Both the position numbers and the translations under genes were made by a program. A model generated the notes under the pieces. The model searched no databases. It was not told the DNA's origin and saw only the letters and a program-made list of their open reading frames with translations. Shown here in pieces: positions 56,566-64,000 of a stretch of DNA of 64,000 nucleotides. The stretch comes from Lolium rigidum (taxonomy: Eukaryota > Streptophyta > Magnoliopsida > Poales > Poaceae), in NCBI RefSeq assembly GCF_022539505.1, contig NC_061510.1:98782292-98846291 (forward strand). The letters are read 5' to 3'. How positions within the stretch are numbered: position 1 is the stretch's first letter; the number at the start of each line of letters is the position of its first letter.

Positions 56566-57966
56566 TGATGACCCACAAGTATAGGGGATCGCAACGAGTC
56601 TTCGAGGGAAGTATTACCCAATTTATTGATTCGACACAAGGGGAGACAAAGAATACTTGTAAGCCTTAACAGCGGAGTTGTCAATTCAGCTGCACTGGAA
56701 ACAGACTTGCTCGCAAGAGTTTATCGAGTAGTAACAGTTCTATGGCAGTAGGAAATAGTGAAATAACAGCAGCAGTGGAATAAAGACAGCAGTAGTGATT
56801 ATAGTAAACAGCAGGATTAAAATACTGTAGGCACAGGGACGGATTTAACGGGCGTTGCATGGATGAGAGAAACTCATGTAACAATCAAAGCATGGGCATT
56901 TGCAGATAATAATAAAACGGTATCCAAGTACTAATCAATCAATAGGCATGTGTTCCATATATAGTCGTACGTGCTCGCAATGAGAAACTTGCACAACATC
57001 TTCTGTCCTACCGGCCGGTGGCAGCCGGGCCTCTAGGGAAACTACTGGATATTAAGGTACTCCTTTTAATAGAGTACCGGAGCAAAGCATTAACACTCCG
57101 TGAACACATGTGATCCTCACATCACTACCATCCCCTCCGGTTGTCCCGATTTCTGTCACTTCGGGGCCATTGGTTCCGGACAGCGACATGTGTATACAAC
57201 TTGCAGGTAAGATCATAAACAACGAATATCTTCATGAATCAATAACATGTTCGGATCTGAGATCATGGCACTCGGGCCCTAGTGACAAGCATTAAGCATA
57301 ACAAGTTGCAACAATATCATAAAAGTGACATCTACGGATACTAGGCACTATGCCCTAACAATCTTATGACTATTACATGACCAATCTCATCCAATCCCTA
57401 CCATCCCCTTCAGCCTACAGCGGGGGAATTACTCACACATGGATGGGGGAAACATGGCTGGTCGATGGAGAGGCGTTGGCGGTGATGGCGGTGAAGATCT
57501 CCTCCAATTCCCCGTCCGGCGGAGTGCCGGAACGGAGACTTCGGCTCCCGCGACGGAGTTTCGCGATGTGGCGGCTCTCCGGAGGGTTTACGGCGACTTC
57601 GACTTCTTCCCGTGCGTTTTCAGTGTCGAAACCAATAAGTAGTCCGAAGGGGGCGTCGGAGGCCGGCCGAGGGGCCACACCACATGGCCGCGCGGGCCCC
57701 CCCGGGCCGCGCCGCCATGTGGTGTGGGGCCCTCGGGCCTCCACCTCCTTTGCCCTTCCGGCTCCGTCAATATTTTGGTAAAATAGGGCCTTCCGCAAGA
57801 ATTCCGAGGATTTTCCCGAAAGTTGGATTTCCGCACAAAAACGAGACACCAGAGCAGTTCTGCTGAAAACAGCGTTAGTCCGTGTTAGTTGTATCCAAAA
57901 TACACAAATTAGAGGCAAAACAATAGCAAAAGTGTTCGGGAAAGTAGATATGTTTTGGACGTATCA
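56566..57966 (-). repeat. 5' LTR of the outer copy
   Basis: A 1401-bp LTR with the hairpin at 57668-57735, followed on the plus strand by the TSD CTCCT. Confidence 0.93.
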
Positions 57967-57971
57967 CTCCT

Positions 57972-58108
57972 CACGAGGGCCTTGAACCTAGGTAGATCGT
58001 TGTGTTCGTGTGTGTTTGCTAGTTCACCTTCACTTCTTCGGATCCATTGGCATACATCGGCCCCAACTTAAGCCTATCCATGGCATTTGTCTGTTCACCA
58101 CGATGACA
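57972..58108 (+). repeat. 3' LTR of the host gypsy element, last part
   Basis: Continues the LTR broken at 38356 and ends CCACGATGACA at 58108, giving terminal TGTC...GACA. The complete LTR would be about 860 bp. Confidence 0.65.
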
Positions 58109-58649
58109 CAGACCTTTTATGTTGGTTTTCAACAAGATACTGGAATGGAAGGAAGGAAGGAATGGAATCAATCAATGGAGAGGCTACTTTTGGACACAAA
58201 TACACTGATTGAAGGCGGTAGTGGGGGCGGCGGGGCAGGCATGGGGAAGAAGCGTAGTGATGTTGTGAGAATCGATGATTAGGGTTGGCCGGTACAGGTA
58301 TTCCGCAAAACCAAAAGGGTAGCGCCCCTAGTTGAGGTGTTATTGTGCCAGGGTAGCTCCATTGCTTCCAACACTACCCTTTTCTCTGATACAAACTTGT
58401 CTCTCCGGTTTTGTTAAAATTGCAATCAAACACCTACATACATACAACAACTTCAAATATATAAGGTTGATGACAAAAAACTTCCATGACTTTAAGGTTT
58501 TACGACAACAACTTCAAGGTTTACAACATCAAAGTGCACGGCACAAAGTTTAGAGCAACAAATTCTAAAGAATTAAAGTTCAAGACACGACTCTACTGAG
58601 TCCAAAGGGGTACTTCCCCATTGCACCTTCTTCCGCTTCCGCCTCCTCC
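58109..58649. other. Unassigned sequence after the nest
   Basis: Contains short frames (58010-58282, 58332-58553) without domains. I see no clear element ends here. Confidence 0.35.
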
Positions 58650-58662
58650 CTTGCACGACGAT

Positions 58663-58716
<54 letters not shown>

Positions 58717-59242
58717 CTCTCCTGTTCCACCTCACGAAGATCCTTCTCTTCTTGCTCCTTCTTCTATTTCTCCAAACTTTGTTTCTCAAACCTAACCTTC
58801 ATCTTTTTTCTCCCGCTCCTCCTCGCAAATCAACTGGAACATGTAGTTCCACTTTCTTTGCTCCTCGTATGCAACCTCTTCCTTGTGATATTTATCTTGC
58901 GCCAAATCTATGTAGTTCACGAATTGACAAAGAGGTGGAGGAGACTACAAATACATAGTTAATTTTGTTAATGGCAAGCACTCGAGAAATATTCATTACA
59001 AGTGGATACACATACCTGTGGTAGTCGTATGGGTTTCTTGGCTTGGCCTTTTCATGTGCATAGTTAGGACACATCCAAAACCTCCTTTGGTGTTTGTCAT
59101 CTCAATCATCACATCGTTTGGAAACACAAAGGTTACCGCTCCAAAAATGAGCCCATTCCACCCCTTCGGGAAAATTGGATGGCCAAAGGTCAACGGTGTG
59201 CTTCCATTTCCTCGGTTTCTCCTTCGGGCCGGATGACGCCAT
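58650..59242 (-). pseudogene. Decayed two-exon gene, possible GRF-type zinc finger protein
   Basis: Minus strand. Exon 1 would run from ATG 59242 (MASSGPKEKPRKWKH) to a splice donor CAG|GTATG at 59016/59015. The acceptor TTTGTAG is at 58945, and exon 2 starts at 58944. Exon 1 has NLCVSKRCDD, an in-frame TGA, then RRFWMCPNYAHEK, a Cys pattern resembling GRF-type zinc fingers. Exon 2 encodes YHKEEVAYEEQRKWNYMF and a charged coiled coil that runs into an Arg-Glu repeat encoded by the (CT)n tract. The junction frame does not match, so the gene is not functional as read. A 5' leader intron with acceptor TTGTAG just before the ATG and a CT-rich leader around 59640-59760 support a former real gene. 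Confidence 0.38.
58671..58712. repeat. (CT)n microsatellite
   Basis: About 21 CT units following a run of nine or so C. On the minus strand it reads (GA)n and encodes alternating Arg-Glu in the decayed gene. Confidence 0.95.
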
Positions 59243-59828
59243 ACCTACAACAATTTTATAATAAAGTTACTATGAGCGATATTTGAAAACTAAGATAAGG
59301 AAACAATAATGATAACAATAAGCGAAACAAAATGCCTACAACAATTTTTGAAAACTAAGATAAACAAACAATAATCACATCAAACCAGATCTACAATTAA
59401 CTAGATCTATAAAGATATCATGCATTTGAAAACGACCATAACAATACCAAAATCTACGTACACATGGCAAGATTGACATCAAATTCGCATACCGTAACTC
59501 TAACTAGCAACCTAACACAAAGCCCACAAGACCATACAAATTTTAAAATTTGGGATGAACTAGAGTTTCACTAATACTAGGAAAAATAGGGGCTAATGAG
59601 AAAATATTTGCGAATAAATTTCATTGGATCGAAGGAGAATACTTAAGGGGAGAGATGGAGACCGAAATCCACCGAAGAAAGCTTCAGATCCGGAAGATTT
59701 TGGGGAATGATTTGAGAGAGGAGAGAGAGGTGGGTGTGCCCTGCTTCGTTGTTGGTTGTGGTCTTAGCAGTAAGTGGTAGGTGGAGGGGTCAAGGATGGC
59801 CCGCAGGATTTAACATATTTCAATAGGG
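59243..59828 (-). other. Upstream region of the decayed minus-strand gene
   Basis: AT-rich intron-like sequence, then a leader-like CTCTCC-rich stretch (minus strand) at about 59640-59760. No other gene is seen. Confidence 0.35.
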
Positions 59829-59831
59829 TAA

Positions 59832-60159
59832 GGGCACGTACAATGAGGTGACGTCAGCCTTTCCTTGGAGGTGCCATGTCAGATTTTTTGCTTAGTTGGA
59901 GGAGAGAGAATGAAGAGAGAGAAAGTTGTCTTCCCTTAGCTAAGAGATCATCTCTTAGAAAATAAGGGAAGGTATTTTCTCTATTGTACGTTCATGTCTT
60001 CCCTTGGCAACATAATTTCCTACCAATTTTAATTGATTACCATTAATTGCTAGGGAAGGCTATAAGAAATAACGCATTGTATGACTTATATCTATTGTCA
60101 TCTCTAGATGATGTGGCGGTATAAGGGAATACGTGTCTTCTCTACCATTGTATATGCCC
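59832..60159. mobile_element. Tourist-like MITE (PIF/Harbinger type)
   Basis: 328 bp with terminal inverted repeats GGGCACGTACAATG and CATTGTATATGCCC, flanked by a 3-bp duplication TAA at 59829-59831 and 60160-60162. Short, AT-rich and noncoding. TAA-type duplications and a GGGC start are typical of Tourist MITEs, which are moved by a PIF/Harbinger transposase made elsewhere. Confidence 0.85.
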
Positions 60160-60162
60160 TAA

Positions 60163-60502
60163 CTCTCTTGAAGGGAGTTGAACTTTAAAAGAGTAGCGCC
60201 CTTGGCAAGAAAGTTAAGGTCGCGAATCGGAGGCCCCACATTGCCACGTTGGCAGAAGTTCAACGCCGCAATTAAGGGTGCCTAGTGAAGAGGGTGTCGT
60301 CCTGGTTAAAGACGCTACAAAATAGATCATATTTTAAATATTTTTAAAATAGAATCAAATCGTGTTGAACTCCGGAAAAAAGGTTAAATTTGTCGAAATC
60401 GAGATCACACGGCTCATGAGTCATGCCGGTTGCACCTGCACGCACATACTAGGAGTAGTATACCGCGGCATATTCTCCCCGTCGATCGCAAACCCATCGC
60501 GT
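60163..60502. other. Unassigned sequence between MITE and hAT element
   Basis: I see no gene or repeat structure. It is probably the original upstream region of the phosphate-carrier gene, since the hAT TSD joins it to 62713. Confidence 0.35.
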
Positions 60503-60968
60503 GTCCGATCTCCGGATGGCAATGGGTACCCGTCCCCCGTTAACCCGGTGGGTACCCGCATCAAATGGAGGAGGGTATGGTGAGAAAAAAACTCCATGGG
60601 TTTCTTAATGGTAAATTATCTGACCCAACGGGTCTGGCGGAGGCGGGTATGGAGGTATGAAACCCATACCCTTTAACCCGTAGACCCGCCTCAGACATAT
60701 GGAGCCCACCTGTCATTGAATAAACAGACACCCCACGTCCCCACTCCCCAGTCGGCCACTCCCCACTCCACAAAGACCCAAACCGGCAAAGGGCAAACCC
60801 TAAATTGCCACGCCCCCAAATCCCGAGCCCCCCTCACCCTCTGCTCTCAGCCTCTCACACCGCCGCCGCCCCACTCTGCTCTCACGCCGCGGCCGCCCGC
60901 TGCCCGCCGCCCCGCACCGCCCTCCAGCCTCCACCCTGCTCGCTCCCGACTGCCGACGCCCGCCGCCA

Positions 60969-61300
60969 TGGAGACCATGCCGGTCGAGGAACCGAGCGAC
61001 CAGGCCGAGCCGCCGCCGCTTGGAGCGGATGCCCCGCATCTGCAGATCCCGGCGCCGGGGAGCGGGGCGCGGTTGGGCTTCCTCCTCGGCGTGGCCCCGT
61101 CGCGGCCGGCATCCAATGCTGCGCCACGGTGCCGGTTTGCCTCCGGTGGGTGCTCGTAGCGGGGGCGGGAGTGGGAACACCCGGAAGCGGGGCCGGCAGC
61201 CTCCCTCCGATGGCGACGCACATCGACAGTGCAAGCAGAAGAGAGGGAAGGAGGCCGCCGGCGATGCACAGCGACAGAAGGAGAAATCTCCATGGTATCA
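60969..61300 (+). pseudogene. Possible N-terminal exon of the hAT transposase
   Basis: GC-rich frames from ATG 60969 and from 61020 encode an Arg/Lys-rich stretch (GNTRKRGRQPPSDGDA and KEAAGDAQRQKEKSPWYH) that could be the start of a BED-type DNA-binding region. No complete zinc finger is present and the middle of the gene is missing. Confidence 0.3.
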
Positions 61301-61492
61301 TGTTTCTTATTTTTCTTTCGTAGTTGATCGATTTGAGAATGGAATTGTTGTGTCTGTACGAAAATGTGTGCATATTGTTGCAGTTGATCCATAAGAGAAG
61401 CACGAATCTGAACAAAATTGTTGTGTACTGAGAAATTATGGTGTACTGATTTGTTTCCATGAAAATTATCTCAACAACCAGAAGAATGCTCC

Positions 61493-61912
61493 TTGTCTGA
61501 AAAGCCAGCCCCTGCCATTATGTCTTTCTTCCATGATATTGTAGCACAACAAAAGCCTGCAGCAGCTAGACTTCAAGGTGAGATAGAGCATTACTTGTCT
61601 GATGACGTGGTGCCATATACTGAAACGTTCAATGTGTTGGATTGGTGGAAAGTGGCTGGCACAAGGTACCCTACACTAAGAAAGGTGGCAAAAGATATTT
61701 TTGCTATTCCAATCACCAGTGTTGCTTCAGAATCTGCATTTAGCACAAGTGGCAGAATAGTGAATGAACATAGGAGCCGCCTCACTTCTCACATGCTTGA
61801 GGTTTTGATGTGCTATCAAGATTGGCTTAGGAACAAGTATAAAGGTGAGAAAACGATGCATTTTTTAAACATCTGTCCCTACTCTCTACACTATAATGTC
61901 TCTTCCAACTAA
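61493..61912 (+). pseudogene. hAT transposase C-terminal dimerisation domain
   Basis: A 139-residue frame. Residues about 48-118 match the hAT C-terminal dimerisation domain, with LDWWKVAGTRYPTLRKVAKD, PITSVASESAFSTSGRIV and RLTSHMLEVLMCYQDW. This domain lets transposase subunits oligomerise. The catalytic core upstream is missing, so no active transposase can be made. The frame probably begins at a splice acceptor before 61493. A downstream intron is suggested at 61844-61957 (AAG|GTGAG and TTGCAG). Confidence 0.85.
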
Positions 61913-62247
61913 TGCTTCTAACCTGTCTTACTCGCACGGAAAATCTATTTTTTGCAGATGCTCATTTGGGTGAACAAAGCTTCTGGTCTTGTCTTCAAGA
62001 CATACAAGAAGAGGTTAGTATGTTTCTGTTTCTAACATGCAATTTCCATTTGTTCTAGCATGCAAATTATATGAATTCAATGATAAAAAATAAATTAACT
62101 CACTCTTGTTTCTGTGTACCATAGGATTCAGATTTGACCTTTGTATGATTGCTGGATGGAGATGGAAGCATGTTGCTGCCTTGCTGGAATGGTTGATGGA
62201 TGGAGATGGAAGCATGCTTCATTTGAAACTGTTATGAATTGATGTTG

Positions 62248-62460
62248 TTCTAAGACTATTTGTATCCTTCTAAGACTATTTGTATCCTATTCCTGGACCT
62301 AGTTTGTGGTTCTAAGACTATTTGTATCCTTCTAAGACTATTTGTATCCTGTATTGTGTGAAACTATTGTGTGAATTTGTATGGAACTCTTTGTTGTCAA
62401 CATGTTGCTGTACTAAATATTTGCTGTCAGTATCCTGTTGTTCTAAGACTATTTGTATAT
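62248..62460 (+). repeat. Dispersed 20-bp repeats in the hAT element
   Basis: The unit TTCTAAGACTATTTGTATCC occurs as two adjacent pairs near 62250-62290 and 62310-62350, and a fifth copy (ending TATAT) near 62440. They sit in the 3' part of the element. Confidence 0.8.
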
Positions 62461-62704
62461 AGTTGCTGTCAAAATTGATGTGTATGTATACTACTATAGT
62501 TGCTGTCAATTTTTTTGCTATATTGTTGAATTTTGCTGCACTGGCGGGTCTCCACCGGGTCGCGGGTACCCGTCACGGGGCGGGTATGGTGGAGATCTTG
62601 ACCCGCCGGCGGGTATGGAGGCGGGTGGTGGTGGCGGGGAGAGGTGGCCGGGGCGGGTATGGAGGTGCCATACCCGCCTCCATACCCGGCGGGTGCCATC
62701 CGGA

Positions 62705-63055
62705 GTCCGATCATTTCCTTGGAGCGGCGGTGGGCCCCCTCCGCCCCGCTCGCTGCGCGCGGCGTCACTGTTCCACCCAATCCGCACCCAAATCTCGCGT
62801 CGGCGTCCCCACGAACAAAAAAAGCAGCAGCCGCCGCCGCCGCGCGCAGCACACGGTCCGCACGCCGCTTCGCGCGTTCGCCAGCCGCCGGTGCGGCGGA
62901 AGAGGGGCCAGGGATTCCCAGCTCAGCTCAGCTCAGCTCGCGAAGCCCTGGAGCCGCGGCCTTCGCCGGAGCCCCCCACCCCGCTGCTCCCCCTACCATG
63001 CTCGTCCCCGCCCGCGACGACCTCCCGTGCACTCGCCCCCAGCTCCCCGCCCCGC
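62705..63055 (+). other. 5' region of the phosphate-carrier gene
   Basis: A GC-rich promoter/leader with an A run (CGAACAAAAAAAGC at about 62812) and four tandem AGCTC units at about 62919-62940. No TATA box is obvious. The open frame from 62453 crosses the transposon end and is not a gene. Confidence 0.45.
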
Positions 63056-63940
63056 ATGACGAGCCGCGACAAGGCCGGCTGCCCCACGGCCACGCTGCCG
63101 CTCGACCGCCTCCTGGCCTCGCTCGCCGCCAACGTGGAGCAGCTCGGCAAGAGGTGGGAGATCGCCGTCCGCGACCAGAGGGCGAAGGAAATCAAGAAGA
63201 TGGAGGGGAAGAAGGCGGAGATGGCGCCGGCGGTAGAGCTGCACACGCCGCTCTTCTACGCCACCTGCGCCCTCGGCGGGGTCCTCAGCACCGGCCTCAC
63301 CCACCTCGCCGTCACGCCGCTCGACCTCGTCAAGTGCAATATGCAGGTCTCTGCCAGATACTCCCTTGTTGCTCTCTCCCAATTACGTCTTGCTCACCAC
63401 AAATATCCAATGGAATTGCTTGCATCAATGCCAGGTTGACCCGAACAAGTACAGGGACATCTCATCCGGCTTCGGTGTGCTGCTCCAAGAGCAAGGTCTT
63501 GGGGGGTTCTTCAAAGGCTGGATGGCCACGCTGGTTGGGTATAGTAGCCAGGGAGCCTGCAAGTTTGGGTTCTACGAGTACTTCAAGAAGTGCTACTCGG
63601 ACATTGCTGGCCCAGAGAATGCTGACAGGCTGAAAACTGTGATCTACCTTGCCGCATCCGCGTCGGCTGAGGTGATTGCAGATATAGCTCTCTGCCCCAT
63701 GGAGGCCGTCAAGGTTCGGATCCAGACACAGCCGGGGTTTGCTCGATGCCTGACCGATGGGCTTCCCAAGCTTGTCCAGTCCGAAGGTGCCTTTGGGTAT
63801 AGATACTGCATGTCTTGTGTTGATTATTATTGTGTTAAAATTAGTTCCATTCAAGCTAGTTCAGAACACTCTTTAATGCCGTGTGGTAATTTCAGGCTTT
63901 ACAAGGGAATACTTCCTCTCTGGGGCCGCCAGATTCCTTG
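63056..63940 (+). CDS. Mitochondrial phosphate carrier, 5' part (three exons, truncated by window end)
   Basis: Exons 63056-63346, 63435-63796 and 63897-63940. Donors are CAG|GT at 63346, GG|GTAT at 63796 and T|GTGAGT at 63940, and acceptors are CCAG at 63434 and TTTCAG at 63896; reading phase is kept at each junction. The protein is a mitochondrial carrier family member importing phosphate with protons across the inner membrane. The first repeat has the signature PLDLVKCNMQ (P-x-D-x-x-K), the second PMEAVKVRIQTQ. Blocks FYATCALGGVLSTGLTHLAVT and GYSSQGACKFGFYEYFK are characteristic of the plant phosphate carriers (PHT3/MPT). The in-frame ATGs at 63200 and 63221 are alternative starts; the first would remove 48 residues with no carrier homology that I can see. 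The rest of the gene lies beyond 64000. Confidence 0.9.
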
Positions 63941-64000
63941 TGAGTCAAATTGATTACCATCTATCTTTTCCCATTGTATGTGTATATGCTAAGGGTTAAA

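Larger units (their letters stand above)
38357..57966 (-). mobile_element. Non-autonomous Athila-related gypsy element, outer copy
   Basis: LTRs at 38357-39754 and 56566-57966 with TSD CTCCT at 38352-38356 and 57967-57971. As transcribed (minus strand): 5' LTR, tRNA-Asp-type primer site, gag plus protease (56478-53818), noncoding leader with a GC hairpin (53412-53478), an ORF1-like gene (53023-52595 continuing at 42782-42096), a long 3' noncoding region with three polypurine tracts, and the 3' LTR. There is no RT, RNase H or integrase anywhere. A second copy of the same family (42788-52589) is inserted in the ORF1 gene. Net length is about 9.8 kb. Single-base differences shared by the two outer LTRs but not by the inner ones confirm the pairing. 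Confidence 0.93.
5079..58108 (+). mobile_element. Old host gypsy element (Tat-like), split by nested insertions
   Basis: This is the oldest gypsy body and the recipient of most other elements. Its surviving pieces read in order on the plus strand: a coiled-coil gag-like scrap (about 5098-5290), RNase H (5325-5708 and 6413-6672), integrase (32474-33950), 3' noncoding sequence (about 33960-34840 and 37173-37634), and a 3' LTR (37635-38356 and 57972-58108). Removing the insertions and one copy of each TSD rejoins these pieces at the expected places. The 5' LTR is missing, and gag is joined almost directly to RNase H, so a large internal deletion has removed protease and most of RT. The RNase H placement and the integrase style suggest the Tat/Retand lineage; that is inference from family knowledge. 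Many stops show it is dead. Confidence 0.7.
60511..62704 (+). mobile_element. hAT DNA transposon, internally deleted
   Basis: Perfect 11-bp terminal inverted repeats TCCGGATGGCA / TGCCATCCGGA and an 8-bp TSD GTCCGATC at 60503-60510 and 62705-62712, the TSD length expected for hAT. The subterminal regions are dense in GGGTACCCG, GGGTATGG and CCATACCC motifs in both orientations, probably transposase binding sites. At 2.2 kb it is shorter than an autonomous hAT, and only the last part of the transposase is recognisable, so it is non-autonomous. The insertion lies about 350 bp upstream of the phosphate-carrier start codon. Confidence 0.92.

Noticed and set aside
58671..58712. Short regular repeat that might suggest a CRISPR-like array
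   Set aside because: Simple dinucleotide run without spacers, in plant DNA.
62453..63439. A 328-residue gene starting within the hAT element and running into the phosphate carrier
   Set aside because: The frame crosses the transposon end and its TSD, and then the exon 1 donor at 63346. It is an open frame by chance, not a fused gene.

Overview
The window is plant nuclear DNA and looks like a grass of the Triticeae (wheat, Aegilops or barley type). The evidence is deeply nested Ty3/gypsy LTR retrotransposons with long LTRs, intron/exon genes with GT-AG junctions, GC-rich grass-style exons, a Tourist-like MITE and a hAT element. I see no bacterial, organellar or CRISPR features. Two host genes frame the window: an intronless GH28 polygalacturonase at 345-1715, and the 5' part of a mitochondrial phosphate carrier gene (three exons visible, 63056-63940, running off the end).

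Almost everything between them is transposable elements stacked inside one another, and most junctions can be read exactly from target-site duplications (TSDs). A GC-rich retroposon-like piece (about 2290-3655) and an old LTR remnant (about 3660-5078) are followed by an old, decayed gypsy element of probable Tat lineage (about 5079-58108, plus strand). Into it went: (i) a miniature LTR element array in its RNase H (5709-6407, TSD CAAAC); (ii) a full-length Athila-like gypsy element (6678-32468, TSD GCAAG), which itself holds an 831-bp gypsy fragment (12581-13411, TSD GCTGC) and a 14.4-kb chromodomain gypsy element on the minus strand (14011-28456, TSD CGCGG); (iii) a reversed, truncated gypsy LTR plus gag (about 34840-37172); and (iv) in the host's own 3' LTR, a minus-strand gypsy element (38357-57966, TSD CTCCT) carrying a second copy of the same family inside its ORF1 gene (42788-52589, TSD GTCAT).

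The family at 38357-57966 has gag, protease and an ATHILA-ORF1-like gene but no reverse transcriptase, RNase H or integrase in either copy, so it is probably non-autonomous. It shares LTR ends, a tRNA-Asp-type primer site, a conserved 3' noncoding region with three polypurine tracts, and a GC-rich hairpin with the pol-bearing Athila-like element at 6678-32468, which makes that element's family a plausible source of its missing enzymes. The hairpin occurs in every LTR of both families and again internally, just before the third ORF. This shared cis-architecture is the most interesting system I can see.

After the nest come a decayed minus-strand gene with a possible GRF-type zinc finger and a (CT)n tract (58650-59242), a Tourist-like MITE (59832-60159), and an internally deleted hAT transposon (60511-62704, 8-bp TSD) about 350 bp upstream of the phosphate-carrier start codon. 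Near-identical copies in the window differ mostly at CAG/CTG sites (CAG versus CGAG, CGG or CG). That pattern suggests a systematic read error, so many of the frameshifts listed here may not be real.
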